64,000 bases of DNA from Chitinophagaceae bacterium (GCA_004322425.1 SCVJ01000042.1:62001-126000), one strand, 5' to 3'; positions 1 through 10,037 are shown, numbered from the stretch's first letter. Program-made: numbers and translations. The notes: generated by a model not told the origin, from the letters alone.

Positions 1-2
1 CA

Positions 3-944
3 CCACAAGTTCAATTCGCCCAACTTCTAACTCAACACTTACCACAAACACTGAACTCAGTTTACTTTACAAACTCAGGTGCCGAAGCAACTGAAGGGGC
101 TATGAAATTGGCAAAGAGAGTTACAGGGAGAACAGAAATTATTGCTTTCAATAAGTCGTATCACGGATCTACACAAGGAGCTTTGAGTGTTATGGGAGAT
201 GAATATTGGCGAAATGCTTTTCGTCCACTTTTACCCGATGTATTGCATTTGGAATACAATTCTTTTACAGTATTGGAAAATATTACAGAGCGTACAGCCT
301 GTGTTATTGCAGAAACTGTGCAGGCTGAAGCTGGAATAATTGTTCCTTCAAAAGAATGGATGATGGCGTTACGAAAAAAATGCACTCAAGTAGGAGCACT
401 TTTAATTCTTGATGAAATACAAACAGGATTTGGAAGAACAGGAAAGCTTTGGGGATTTGAACATTTTGAAATTGTTCCAGATATAGTTTTACTCGGCAAA
501 GCCTTGGGTGGCGGTTTGCCGATGGGGGCATTCATTGCTGATAAAAAATTGATGGATCAGTTAGCCGAAAATCCACTGTTGGGACATATTACCACATTCG
601 GCGGACATCCAGTTTGTTGTGCAGCTGGTATGGCAGCATTCAATGTTTTGCAGGAAGAAAAGTTGATGGAGGAGATTACAAAAAAAGAAAAATTATTTCT
701 TTCATTATTGAATCACCCTAAAATAAAAGTAGTTCGCTCTTTTGGGTTGTGGTTGGCAATAGAGTTTGAATCGTTTGAAATAAATAAGAAAGTAATTGAT
801 GCTTGTATCGAAAACGGATTAGTTACCGATTGGTTTTTGTTTTCTTCCAATTGTTTAAGAATTTCACCACCGCTTATTATTAGTGAAAAAGAAATTATTT
901 CGGCTTGTAAGAAAATTATGAAAATATTAAAGAGAAGAAGCTAA
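3..944 (+). CDS. Class III PLP aminotransferase (acetylornithine/ornithine aminotransferase-like), 5' truncated
   Basis: The reading frame is open from the window edge, so the ORF-track start at 102 is an internal methionine. Translation from base 3 gives the conserved 'FTNSGAEATEGAMK' segment upstream of it. About 313 residues are visible of a family that is usually 380-430 long. It should be a fold-type I, PLP-dependent transaminase. The 'DEIQTGFGRTG' block carries the aspartate that contacts the PLP ring nitrogen. 'LGKALGGGLPMGAF' holds the Schiff-base lysine, and 'TTFGGHPVCCAAG' is the downstream family block. The substrate cannot be fixed from the sequence; acetylornithine, ornithine or another omega-amino donor are all possible. 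It converges on the ridA-like gene with a 12-bp gap. Confidence 0.9.
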   Translation, partial: PQVQFAQLLTQHLPQTLNSVYFTNSGAEATEGAMKLAKRVTGRTEIIAFNKSYHGSTQGALSVMGDEYWRNAFRPLLPDVLHLEYNSFTVLENITERTACVIAETVQAEAGIIVPSKEWMMALRKKCTQVGALLILDEIQTGFGRTGKLWGFEHFEIVPDIVLLGKALGGGLPMGAFIADKKLMDQLAENPLLGHITTFGGHPVCCAAGMAAFNVLQEEKLMEEITKKEKLFLSLLNHPKIKVVRSFGLWLAIEFESFEINKKVIDACIENGLVTDWFLFSSNCLRISPPLIISEKEIISACKKIMKILKRRS

Positions 945-956
945 CTTTTTGTAAAC

Positions 957-1481
957 TCAATTTTCAACTTCCACAATTACTTCCACTTCTACTGCAATTC
1001 CGGATGGTAATGAATTCATTCCAACTGCCGATCTTGCATGTTTACCTTTTTCGCCAAAAATTTCTACCATAAAATCTGAATATCCATTTATAACCTTTGG
1101 ATGATTCGTAAAATCATCGGTAGCATTTACCATTCCCAACACTTTTACAATTCGCTTTACTTTATTTAAGTTTCCTAGCTCTGCTTTTAAAACAGAAATG
1201 TGATTTATGGCAACTAACCGAGCTGCTTCATAACCTTGTTCTAAAGTTAAGTCTCGACCAACCTTTCCAATTATTATACTACCATCGGGTTTGTTCGGTC
1301 CTTTCCCTGAAAGAAATAAAAGGTTTCCCACACGAATTACATTCACATAATTTCCAATGGGCTGAGAAGTTGCAGTTAAAATAATACCCTTGTCTTTTAG
1401 TTTTTGTTCCGGATCTTGAGCAATTAAATAAGATGGCATAAAGAGAAGTGTTATTAAAATAGAAAGTAAATATTTTTTCAT
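957..1481 (-). CDS. Secreted RidA/YjgF/UK114 family protein
   Basis: About 174 residues. The ORF track starts it at 1559, but the ATG at 1481 is much better: it overlaps the glpF stop as ATGA, and it begins a clear signal peptide ('MKKYLLSILITLLFMPSYLIAQ'). RidA proteins usually deaminate reactive enamine/imine intermediates such as 2-aminoacrylate. The arginine in 'HARSAVGMNSLP' aligns with the substrate carboxylate-binding Arg of RidA, and the 'VEVEVIVEVE' C-terminus keeps the acidic strand. The fold should therefore be intact, as a trimer with active sites between subunits. Export to the periplasm is unusual for a protein best known from the cytosol. Last gene of the glpK-glpD-glpF operon. 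The family is clear; a role in glycerol metabolism is not. Confidence 0.87.
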   Translation of the reverse strand: MKKYLLSILITLLFMPSYLIAQDPEQKLKDKGIILTATSQPIGNYVNVIRVGNLLFLSGKGPNKPDGSIIIGKVGRDLTLEQGYEAARLVAINHISVLKAELGNLNKVKRIVKVLGMVNATDDFTNHPKVINGYSDFMVEIFGEKGKHARSAVGMNSLPSGIAVEVEVIVEVEN

Positions 1482-2194
1482 GCAATACTTGTGTAAAGAA
1501 AAACAGCTAATAAAGCACCAAGAATTGGGCCCACTACAGGAATCCAAGAATAACTCCAATCACTATTTCCTTTATTTTTTATGGGTAAAATGAAATGAGC
1601 AATTCGAGGGCCTAAATCTCTTGCAGGATTAATTGCATAACCAGTAGGTCCACCCAGCGATAGCCCAATTCCTAACAACAACAAAGCAACGGGTAACGCA
1701 TCTAGTGTACCTAAAGTTGCAGCAGAAGGAGTCATGGCCATTACTCCAAATACTAGAATAAATGTCCCAAGTGTTTCAGTGAAAAAATTTGTAAAGGAAT
1801 TTCTAATAGCTGGGCCGGTACAAAAAACAGCAAGTTTAGCAGCCGTATCATTTGTTTCGTCAAAATGTTGTTTGTAAGCAATCCATACAATTGTAGTGCC
1901 TACTATTGCGCCAGTAAATTGAGCTATCAAATAAGGAATAAGTAAATGCGAGTCAAATCCATTTAATGCAGTCATAGCAATAGTTACAGCTGGGTTCAAA
2001 TGTCCACTTCCTCCTAATTTTACCGAAGTATAAACTCCCAAGAAAACGGCCATCGCCCATCCCAACGTAATTACAAGCCAACCACTATTATTTCCTTTGG
2101 TTTTATTTAGAACAACATTGGCTACAACGCCATTTCCAATAATTAGCAATAAAGCAGTTCCAATAAATTCGCCGATAAAAGAGTTGGGTAACAT
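1478..2194 (-). CDS. glpF: Glycerol facilitator (aquaglyceroporin, MIP family)
   Basis: A 238-residue inner-membrane channel with six expected transmembrane helices and two re-entrant half-helices. The two NPA signatures are at about residues 67-69 ('GHLNPAVT') and 189-191 ('INPARDLGPR'). The Asp following the second NPAR is typical of glycerol facilitators rather than strict aquaporins. Its neighbours glpD and glpK, in the same direction, support passive glycerol entry followed by trapping as glycerol 3-phosphate. It begins 3 nt after the glpD stop and overlaps the downstream ridA-like gene by 4 nt (ATGA), so translational coupling is likely. Confidence 0.94.
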   Translation of the reverse strand: MLPNSFIGEFIGTALLLIIGNGVVANVVLNKTKGNNSGWLVITLGWAMAVFLGVYTSVKLGGSGHLNPAVTIAMTALNGFDSHLLIPYLIAQFTGAIVGTTIVWIAYKQHFDETNDTAAKLAVFCTGPAIRNSFTNFFTETLGTFILVFGVMAMTPSAATLGTLDALPVALLLLGIGLSLGGPTGYAINPARDLGPRIAHFILPIKNKGNSDWSYSWIPVVGPILGALLAVFLYTSIA

Positions 2195-2197
2195 TTA

Positions 2198-3763
2198 TTA
2201 AGTTTTAATTGTAGTGGGAAGATAATGTTTTGCAACGAGATTAAAATTTTGTACTTCTTGTTTTTTCCATGCTTCATCTTTGCCCATAACATCTGCCATC
2301 AGTTCAGCTGTAATGGGAGCTGCTTCAATTGCAGCTTTTGCATTTAAAAATAGTGCTCGAGTTCTTCTGCTCAATGCATCTTCAATCGTCATACACATTT
2401 CATTTTGTACAGCCCATATTATTTCAGCTTTTGTAAAAGGAAGTTCGTTGTGAATGAGTTCCTTTAATTCTTTATTTGTTGTATAAAGCAACTGAATATT
2501 ATCTTCATCGGAGCCGTAATAATAAAGCGGCTTTTTAAAATCTGTATTTTCTTGATATCCGTGAATGGGCAAATTATTTGTACGACATATTTTTTCTAAT
2601 AATCCAGCTTGTCGAATGGCGACGGTTAAAACATCCTCTGCCATTTTTCGGTAGGTAGTCCATTTACCTCCGGCAATGCTGATTAATCCTGATGCTGAAA
2701 TAAAAATTCGATGATCTCTTGTAAGCGTTGACGTTGTTTTATTTTTTTCATTCAATAATGGACGTAACCCTGCAAACACACTTTTAATATCATTTTTCGT
2801 GGGACTTTTCGTAAGATATCGTCCCACATGATGCAAAACAAATTCAACTTCCGAAGTCAATGCAATAGGTTCGATATCAGTTTTACTTGTGGGAGTGTCG
2901 GTTGTTCCCACAATAATTTTATTATGCCAAGGAATGGCAAATAATACTCTGCCATCTTCAGTTTTGGGAATCATTAATGCTGTTTCTGAAGGAAAAAATT
3001 CTTTGTTGAACACCAAATGAATTCCCCGGCTTGGTGTAATTTGATGAACAAAAAACTCATTATCCATTTTAACAATGTCGTCATTGAAAACACCTGTGGC
3101 ATTAATAACCACTTTTGATTTTACTTCGTATTGTTTGTTTTCAAGTGTATCAGTTGCTGTCACGCCAACTATTTTATTTTTTACTTTCAGAAAACCATCA
3201 ACACTACAATAATTGAGAAGTGTGGCATCAAAATCTGCGGCAGTCATTGCCAAATGAATAGCCAATCGGGCATCATCAAATTGCCCGTCGTGATATAAAA
3301 CTCCTCCACGCAATCCTTCAGAATTTAATGTGGGTGCTAGTTTTAGTGTTTCTTGTTTTGATAAAAATTGAGATGGACCAAGTGCTAAATCTCCTGCCAT
3401 CCAATCATACAATTTCAATCCTATTCCATAAAAGGGTTGTTCCCAGATTTTATAATTGGGAATAATAAATGATTGATTTTTGACAATATGCGGTGCGTTT
3501 TTAAAAAGCAATCCTCTTTCTTTCAACGAATCAGTTACAAATTTTAATCTTCCTTGTTGTAAGTATCTAATTCCTCCGTGAATTAATTTTGTACTTCGGC
3601 TGGAAGTTCCTTTTGCAAAATCAAATTTTTCAAGAAGAATGGTTTTGTAACCACGAGAAGCAGCATCCACCGCAATTCCTAATCCCGTTGCGCCACCACC
3701 AATGATACAGATATCCCACTCTTTTTGGGAAACCATTTGCTGCAACATTTCGGCACGGTTCAT
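2198..3763 (-). CDS. glpD: Aerobic glycerol-3-phosphate dehydrogenase (FAD)
   Basis: 521 residues, the usual size for GlpD/GlpA-type flavoenzymes. The N-terminal Rossmann motif 'DICIIGGGATGLG' (about 17-29) binds FAD. It is followed by the family block 'GTSSRSTKLIHGGIRYL', and the C-terminal helical DAO_C-type domain is present. The enzyme oxidises sn-glycerol 3-phosphate to dihydroxyacetone phosphate at the membrane and passes electrons to the quinone pool, which suits the respiratory genes elsewhere in this window. It lies 51 bp after glpK and 3 bp before glpF, so one transcript is likely. Nothing appears truncated. Confidence 0.95.
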   Translation of the reverse strand: MNRAEMLQQMVSQKEWDICIIGGGATGLGIAVDAASRGYKTILLEKFDFAKGTSSRSTKLIHGGIRYLQQGRLKFVTDSLKERGLLFKNAPHIVKNQSFIIPNYKIWEQPFYGIGLKLYDWMAGDLALGPSQFLSKQETLKLAPTLNSEGLRGGVLYHDGQFDDARLAIHLAMTAADFDATLLNYCSVDGFLKVKNKIVGVTATDTLENKQYEVKSKVVINATGVFNDDIVKMDNEFFVHQITPSRGIHLVFNKEFFPSETALMIPKTEDGRVLFAIPWHNKIIVGTTDTPTSKTDIEPIALTSEVEFVLHHVGRYLTKSPTKNDIKSVFAGLRPLLNEKNKTTSTLTRDHRIFISASGLISIAGGKWTTYRKMAEDVLTVAIRQAGLLEKICRTNNLPIHGYQENTDFKKPLYYYGSDEDNIQLLYTTNKELKELIHNELPFTKAEIIWAVQNEMCMTIEDALSRRTRALFLNAKAAIEAAPITAELMADVMGKDEAWKKQEVQNFNLVAKHYLPTTIKT

Positions 3764-3814
3764 TTATTTATTTATTATTACAGAAAGTTAGTTTGAAAAT
3801 ACAAACCATTAAAT

Positions 3815-5311
3815 TTATTGGTGCTCATCGCCCCAAAGGATACTCGCTTTTACAGCTCTTTGCCATCCTTTTAATAGTGATGTTCTTTTTTCTTCATTCA
3901 TAGAATTAGTAAATTCTTTTTCTACTTGCCATTGTTTTTGTATTTCGGATATGGAAGACCAAAATCCCGTTGCAAGTCCTGCTAAATAAGCGGCACCCAA
4001 TGCAGTTGTTTCAGTAATTTTTGGACGTACAACTTTCGTATTTAATATATCACTTTGAAATTGCATCAATTGATTATTGATGGTAGCACCACCATCTACA
4101 CGAAGTTCTGCTATACTAATTTTTGAATCGGCTTCCATTGCTTTTAGCACATCGAATGTTTGGTAGGCAATGCTATCTAAAGCAGCTTTTGCGATATGCG
4201 AATTGTTACTTCCTCTAGTTAATCCAAAAATACTTCCCCGTACTTGCTGATTCCAATAAGGTGCACCAAGACCTGCAAATGCAGGAACGATATAAACTCC
4301 TGCGGTATTTTCTACTTGTTGTGCAAGTACTTCAACTTCTTGAGAAGTATTGATAATTTTAATTCCATCGCGAAGCCACTGAACTACTGCACCGGCTATA
4401 AAAACACTTCCTTCTAATGCATATTCTGTTTTGTTATTAATTTTCCAAGCGATTGTTGTGAGTAAATTATTTTTTGAAAGAATTGCTTCTGTTCCAGTAT
4501 TCATCAGCATAAAACAACCAGTACCATACGTGTTTTTAACCATTCCCGGACGAATGCACATTTGCCCAAACAAAGCAGCTTGTTGATCTCCGGCATTTCC
4601 AGCAATAGGAATTGAAGTATTATTAATAATCGCTTCGCCAAATAATGTGCTGGATTCTTTTACTTCCGGTAAAATTGATTTTGGTATGGTGAACAGTTTC
4701 AATAAATCTTCATCCCACTCACCTATATGAATATTCAGCAACAGGGTTCGTGATGCGTTCGATGCATCGGTAGCGTGTACTTTTCCGTTTGTTAATTTCC
4801 AAATAAGCCAGCTGTCAATTGTGCCAAAAGCGAGTTCGCCTTTTTCTGCTTTTACTCTTGCACCAGGTACGTTATCTAAAATCCATTTCAGTTTGGTTGC
4901 AGAAAAATAAGCATCAAGTACGAGTCCTGTTTTTTGCTGAATTGTTTCTTTTAAACCATCAGCTTTAAGTTGATTACAGTAATCAGACGTTCTTCTATCT
5001 TGCCAAACAATGGCATTGTAAATTGGTTTTCCCGAACTTCTTTCCCATACTACTGTTGTTTCTCTTTGGTTAGTTATTCCAATAGCCGCAATTTGATTTA
5101 ATTCAATACCAGATTTTTCCGTTGCCTCTACAATTGTACTCAGCTGCGTTTCCCAAATTTCAATCGCATCATGTTCTACCCATCCTGGTTGTGGAAAAAT
5201 TTGTGAAAATTCTTTTTGTGCTGTTGCTCGAATATTTCCGTTGCTATCGAAAATAATACAACGACTGCTGGTGGTTCCGGCATCCAGTGCTAAAATGAAT
5301 TTTTCTTTCAT
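3815..5311 (-). CDS. glpK: Glycerol kinase
   Basis: 498 residues, full length for the FGGY kinase family. '[16 protein letters not shown]' near the N-terminus is the phosphate-1 loop. '[12 protein letters not shown]' and 'GWVEHD' are glycerol kinase blocks, and '[13 protein letters not shown]' is the central ATPase-fold segment with the catalytic Asp. It phosphorylates glycerol with ATP in the cytosol and is the first gene of the glpK-glpD-glpF-ridA-like operon. The upstream 141 bp contains a TATCTTTC element (one mismatch to TAnnTTTG), but I see no convincing operator. Confidence 0.96.
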   Translation of the reverse strand: MKEKFILALDAGTTSSRCIIFDSNGNIRATAQKEFSQIFPQPGWVEHDAIEIWETQLSTIVEATEKSGIELNQIAAIGITNQRETTVVWERSSGKPIYNAIVWQDRRTSDYCNQLKADGLKETIQQKTGLVLDAYFSATKLKWILDNVPGARVKAEKGELAFGTIDSWLIWKLTNGKVHATDASNASRTLLLNIHIGEWDEDLLKLFTIPKSILPEVKESSTLFGEAIINNTSIPIAGNAGDQQAALFGQMCIRPGMVKNTYGTGCFMLMNTGTEAILSKNNLLTTIAWKINNKTEYALEGSVFIAGAVVQWLRDGIKIINTSQEVEVLAQQVENTAGVYIVPAFAGLGAPYWNQQVRGSIFGLTRGSNNSHIAKAALDSIAYQTFDVLKAMEADSKISIAELRVDGGATINNQLMQFQSDILNTKVVRPKITETTALGAAYLAGLATGFWSSISEIQKQWQVEKEFTNSMNEEKRTSLLKGWQRAVKASILWGDEHQ

Positions 5312-5452
5312 AAACTAAACATTAAATCAAAATAGTGATTTTTATTTTGCAGAAAGATAGGAAAAGGAATTAATAGAGCAGGTTACTTATAATTTAAATT
5401 TTCTTTTAAGCTTATTGTTAGCAGTAGTTGTTCTTATTGGTAATTAATGGAG

Positions 5453-6535
5453 CTATTTTGTTATAACATACCAATTGTTTTGAATATCGTGGGAAAGTTT
5501 GTTGGTCTGAACGGAACTGAAACCAGCATTTGATAAATACTCTTTTGTTTTTTCTTCGCCCCACATTGCCCCAAGTCCTTCGCCATCTTGAGCAAGTGAA
5601 ACGGTCATACAATGCATGCAGGAAATGGTGTACAAAAATGTTCCGATTGGATGTTTGATGTCTTCTTCAAGATGACTTGTTCCGCTAATATCTTGCATAA
5701 GATAAATACCGTCAGCTTTTAATGCGCGGTAAATTCCTTTCAAGACATTGAGTGGTTTCCCCTGGTCATGAATGGCATCGAATGTAGTAATGAAATCATA
5801 CTTCGCCACAAGTGCAGTTTGATGAAAGTCAGAGAGGTCTTTGATAATAAATTCAACATTCTTCAATCTACTCACGGCAGCCGCTGAACTAGCTGTTGCA
5901 ATTGCTTCAGCTGATAAATCCATGCCTGTAAAATGTGAATGAGGAAACAGCGCAGCCAGTTTATTAATAATTTTTCCCGAACCACATCCTACATCAAGCA
6001 TTTTAATTCCTGATTTTAGTTTTGTAATTAAATCAGGAACCAAAGGAATTATGTGACTTTCTAAAGAAGATAAAACAGATTGACCGCTGTCCTCAGCCAT
6101 CACTTCATGAAAACGGTGAAACTTGGAATAGGGAACACCACCACCATTTTTGAAACAGTTGATTATCTCGTCTTCTACTTCTCCCAACACCGCTGTATAT
6201 TGAGCAAACACAGCAATGTTATCTGCTCCGGCATTACGGGTAAGGCAAGCAGAATGTTCAGCCGGCAAATGATATGATTTTGATTCAGGATCATAATCAA
6301 TAACACCACCTGTAACCATTGCTCCGAGCCATTCTCTAACATAGCGTTCATTGAGTGCTGCTTTATCTGCAATTGCAGCAGAAGTAGCAAAGTCCATTTC
6401 AGCCATAGTATCAAACAATCCTGAACGATGACCAATAGAAGTCATAAGTGAAAGTGCACTTTTGTTAAGAGTGTCGATCAGCGAACTCGCAAAGGCCTCT
6501 GCTTTTAATTGATCGAAGTTTTGTTTATCTGCCAT
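5453..6535 (-). CDS. Class I SAM-dependent methyltransferase with N-terminal winged-helix domain
   Basis: 360 residues. Residues about 1-100 look like the winged-helix/dimerisation domain of O-methyltransferase and Rv2258c-like proteins ('RSGLFDTMAEM..', 'NERYVREWLGAM'). The catalytic domain begins at 'MLDVGCGSGKIINKL' (about 179-193), which is SAM motif I. 'FTGMDLS' follows as motif II, and 'YDFITTFDAIHDQGKP' is the motif IV region. The substrate is not deducible, and small molecules are more likely than nucleic acid. It stands alone: 141 bp separate it from glpK and 130 bp from the next gene upstream, all on the same strand. It is unrelated in function to either neighbour, so it may be an independent unit, possibly acquired. 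Confidence 0.82.
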   Translation of the reverse strand: MADKQNFDQLKAEAFASSLIDTLNKSALSLMTSIGHRSGLFDTMAEMDFATSAAIADKAALNERYVREWLGAMVTGGVIDYDPESKSYHLPAEHSACLTRNAGADNIAVFAQYTAVLGEVEDEIINCFKNGGGVPYSKFHRFHEVMAEDSGQSVLSSLESHIIPLVPDLITKLKSGIKMLDVGCGSGKIINKLAALFPHSHFTGMDLSAEAIATASSAAAVSRLKNVEFIIKDLSDFHQTALVAKYDFITTFDAIHDQGKPLNVLKGIYRALKADGIYLMQDISGTSHLEEDIKHPIGTFLYTISCMHCMTVSLAQDGEGLGAMWGEEKTKEYLSNAGFSSVQTNKLSHDIQNNWYVITK

Positions 6536-6665
6536 TGTTATTGATTTAGATTGCTGGAATGCTATTGTTTACAATGACCGCTGACGAATAACTAGTATAT
6601 ATGTGCCATAATTTGCACTAAAGCTATCTAAAATTGGTTGGCTATGTGTTATAAATTAACGGGTT

Positions 6666-9600
6666 TTAAAAATCAACACCCATGGCTAAATAAAGAATTG
6701 GTTTTTCTTTAAAGAAGCCATTCATTTCCCATCCAGCATCTAATCTTAAAAAATAGCCAAGCAAAGTACTGCGTGCGCCAAATCCATAACCACCGGCAAA
6801 AGGCCCAATGCCACCAGCTTTTACTTTTACAACTAATGGAGGTTGTCCGTAAACGACGGATGGTCTTTCAATTTTATCATAGGCGCCATTCCATGCCGAT
6901 CCTAAATCAAAAAATTGAACGAGTTGAAAATTTCTTAAAAAAGCATTGTTGATGGGTTTATTTAAAAGTGTTGTAAAAAGCGGTAACCGAATTTCGCTGT
7001 TTACTACAAAAGCATTATTTCCATTTGCCACGTTCTGATTAAATCCTCTTAGATTAACAGCTAAACTTTGAAACGCATAATCAGTATCAAAGTCGGGCCT
7101 GTTGCTGTCATTGAATTTTGGGTAAAGCCAATTATCAACTCCGCCTAAATAATAAATAATTTTTTGTGGTCCCCAAGACACATCAAGTCCGCCGCGAACT
7201 GCCCAAATCAAATTTCGATAAATAGGTAAATAATATCGAGCATCTCCTCCAAAATTTAATGTGTAGGGATTAGAACCATTTACTGCTTTGTTGATGCGTG
7301 AATTCCAGTCAATATAAAATTTATAACGAAGACCATTCCAAATATTCAACGCCTTGCTGACGGCGTCGTCATGAACAAATTCTAAGTGCAATAATCCATA
7401 ATGATCTTTTAGATCATCGAGCAGTAACGTTAACGGAGGTGCTATCGCATCATTTGCTAAAACAACAATTCTGTCGGACCGATAACCAAAATTTGCACGA
7501 ACACTTTTTACACGATTAAATGGATAGGAAACAGATCCTTGATATAAATTAGTGAACATTTTTCCATTAAAGCTAATGCCAGCTCCAGTCAGTAAAACAC
7601 GACTACTATTTCTATAATAGGTGAGTCCGTAGTCAAACCTTTTTTTCAAATATTGGGTTGACATTACATATTCGTTATCCTTAAAATCAGGACCGATACG
7701 AAATCCACCGGCAAACTTCCAATCTTCAAATAAATCTGAAGTACCCACTCGTAAAATACCATTGAATGCGTTGCCGTTACTAAGTTTAATGGGGCCAACA
7801 CCGCCACCGTACGGCTGATATCGAGTTACCAAAACGTTGTTGTTAAATCCGCTTACTAAATAATCGTTGAAAAATTTAGGTGGACGATATTCAAAAAGTT
7901 TTGCCGTACTTAAAACGGAAGGGGTTGTTACGTCTTTTGTTTCCTTGATTAATTTATCTGATATTCCAATTTGTTTTTTTTCATCTGCAAACTCACTTTT
8001 AAAAAAATCGAGGTCTTGAACTTTAGTAGAATCATCTACAATCGGAATGTCCGTTTCTTTGGTAGAGAATTTTTCTTCTTCAATAATTTTTTTCAAATAT
8101 TCGGTTGGTCGAGTGGATATGTTTCTACGACGCAACACATTTTCATCAACGCGTAAACGATACAAGAATTTAAAATCGCCCTGGCGCACCACCTCACTTA
8201 TTTGTTGATTATCTCCGGCCGTTCTTGTTTCCAATAAACCACTTTGGTAATTAGTTATAGGAAAAACATACGAAGAATCATCCGTCACAGAAAAGAAACC
8301 AATCGAATCAACATCTTTTTTCTCCCATTCTTTCAAAATAGAATCTACTTCCATTTGATTGGGGTTATGCAACACTTCATCTCCAATATAAACCAGCGTA
8401 TCCATTCCTTCTCTTTTGGTGCTGAAAAATCCAGCATATCGATTGTTGATGCCATTAGCATCGCTGACAAACGTAAAATGGTTGGCGTTGTATTGCGAGG
8501 GATAGCGGGCATTGCCTTGTTTCAAATTACTCAGTTGAGAAACTTGTTTGAATTCTGATTTATTCCAATTGTCAATTAAAAAAATATTAAACCGATTGCT
8601 AGGCAAGGAATCATCACTGTTTTTCGATTCGGCTGTGTGGCGGTTACTGGAAAAAACTATACCGGTTTTATTTGGAAAAGTAACAAAGGAAGCATCTAAG
8701 TCATCATAAACATCATTGGTAATTTGCTCTACTGTTTGTTTGTCTATTTTGTAAACAAAAAGATCGGTTTGTCCACTTTTTACAGCACTAAATAAAAGTG
8801 TGTTGGCATCCAACATATATTTCATATCCTGAACTTGACTGAATTGTTTCAGCTCTGTAGTATGAATTTTTATTCGGTTAACAACATCGTAAACAAACAA
8901 ATTAATTTTTCCGTTCTTGCTATAAAGAACCGCTAGGCGCGATCCTTTACCATCCCAAGCAAGAATGGGATAATTTGGATTTTGTTCTTTTTCGCGGGTG
9001 CGTGTTCCAAATTTTAATAACAATTTTCTGTTTACAAAATTTTCATTTAAAATAACACTGTATCGGCCTTGATTATATTCAACTACTGCCCACGTAAGAC
9101 TTCTTTGTACTGGATTTGCATTAAATCGGATGAAATCTTTTTTATCAATTAATTCAGAAACGGAGAGCTGACCTTTAGGAACATTTCTTCTTCCTCGAAT
9201 ATCTTTAAAATATTTCTGACTTTCTTCAGTCATGAATTCCTGAAGTAGCTGCTTGAACTTTTTCTTTTTAGTAATCTTAAAAGTGGCACTATTTAGATTT
9301 TTATAAATGCGGCTGAGGTAAAGCAAATATGTTGTATTGCTTTTACCATATTTATCTCCAATATAGCGCCAGAATGAATGGCCCGCTAGCAGCGGCTTTT
9401 CGTGTGCTAGCTGATAAAAATTATTATAACGTCCACTAAGCATAGCCGATTTTAATTCATCGTCTAATTGAGTACTCCAATTTTCTCCGGCATAAGAAAT
9501 AAAACCGTCGGTGAGCCAAGGGGGTAAATCTAATAAAGCTTTGTTGGCTGCAAATTCTCCTAAGTCTTCACCAAACAACATATTCTCAACCAACACTTTT

Positions 9601-10037
9601 GCAATACCTTGTTTTAATTGTCTTTTTATGTTTTCGTGGTTCCCATCAAAAAAAATAACAATTTTATTATTAACTAACTGAGTTACACCACCTGTGTTTT
9701 GCCAGTCAATTCCCAGTCCGATATTACTTTGCTGAAACTCTTCAAAATTGTTGTAAACAATAATATTGGTGCGGCGTTGCATACCGTATTCAATAAACTC
9801 TTCAATAGCGGGTAATTCTTTTTCAGCAATTTGCGCCACATATTTTCCCAAGGCCAGTCCATCTTGACTAAAATAGGTATTGAAACTTTGTGTTTGATAA
9901 TATTTCCACTTTAATTTTTGGTATTGAACTCGGTTTTTACCAAACTCAACGGTGCTTACTTGTGCAAATGCGTTATTGAAAATGACAGCAAAAAGGATAA
10001 TGAGCTGTAAGGAGTATTTTTTCAGAAAAAATTTCAT
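6666..10037 (-). CDS. Outer-membrane protein: degenerate peptidase-MA domain, TolB-like propeller, Omp85-like barrel
   Basis: 1123 residues with a signal peptide ('LQLIILFAVIFNNAFAQ'). Residues about 30-270 resemble the peptidase-MA gluzincin domain. The helix that should carry HExxH reads 'KQGIAKVLVEN' (about 142-152), and the later 'P.W..EG.AEY' block reads 'PPWLTDGFISY', so zinc ligands are missing and it is probably a pseudopeptidase. Residues about 300-600 contain WD40/PD40-like blades ('YDDLDASFVTFPNKTGIVFSSNR'). The last roughly 350 residues are a predicted beta-barrel with 'VNLRGFNQN' (compare the Omp85 RGF/Y motif), 'VNSEIRLPLF', 'FFDLGSAWNG' and a terminal Phe. I infer an outer-membrane assembly or translocation role; no partner is adjacent. 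Confidence 0.75.
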   Translation of the reverse strand: MKFFLKKYSLQLIILFAVIFNNAFAQVSTVEFGKNRVQYQKLKWKYYQTQSFNTYFSQDGLALGKYVAQIAEKELPAIEEFIEYGMQRRTNIIVYNNFEEFQQSNIGLGIDWQNTGGVTQLVNNKIVIFFDGNHENIKRQLKQGIAKVLVENMLFGEDLGEFAANKALLDLPPWLTDGFISYAGENWSTQLDDELKSAMLSGRYNNFYQLAHEKPLLAGHSFWRYIGDKYGKSNTTYLLYLSRIYKNLNSATFKITKKKKFKQLLQEFMTEESQKYFKDIRGRRNVPKGQLSVSELIDKKDFIRFNANPVQRSLTWAVVEYNQGRYSVILNENFVNRKLLLKFGTRTREKEQNPNYPILAWDGKGSRLAVLYSKNGKINLFVYDVVNRIKIHTTELKQFSQVQDMKYMLDANTLLFSAVKSGQTDLFVYKIDKQTVEQITNDVYDDLDASFVTFPNKTGIVFSSNRHTAESKNSDDSLPSNRFNIFLIDNWNKSEFKQVSQLSNLKQGNARYPSQYNANHFTFVSDANGINNRYAGFFSTKREGMDTLVYIGDEVLHNPNQMEVDSILKEWEKKDVDSIGFFSVTDDSSYVFPITNYQSGLLETRTAGDNQQISEVVRQGDFKFLYRLRVDENVLRRRNISTRPTEYLKKIIEEEKFSTKETDIPIVDDSTKVQDLDFFKSEFADEKKQIGISDKLIKETKDVTTPSVLSTAKLFEYRPPKFFNDYLVSGFNNNVLVTRYQPYGGGVGPIKLSNGNAFNGILRVGTSDLFEDWKFAGGFRIGPDFKDNEYVMSTQYLKKRFDYGLTYYRNSSRVLLTGAGISFNGKMFTNLYQGSVSYPFNRVKSVRANFGYRSDRIVVLANDAIAPPLTLLLDDLKDHYGLLHLEFVHDDAVSKALNIWNGLRYKFYIDWNSRINKAVNGSNPYTLNFGGDARYYLPIYRNLIWAVRGGLDVSWGPQKIIYYLGGVDNWLYPKFNDSNRPDFDTDYAFQSLAVNLRGFNQNVANGNNAFVVNSEIRLPLFTTLLNKPINNAFLRNFQLVQFFDLGSAWNGAYDKIERPSVVYGQPPLVVKVKAGGIGPFAGGYGFGARSTLLGYFLRLDAGWEMNGFFKEKPILYLAMGVDF

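Noticed and set aside
1482-1559. 26-residue N-terminal extension of the RidA-like protein in the ORF track
   Set aside because: It would lie inside glpF; the ATGA overlap and signal peptide at 1481 fit better.
8244-8558. 104-codon plus-strand ORF inside the large outer-membrane protein gene
   Set aside because: Antisense shadow of a continuous, domain-rich gene.
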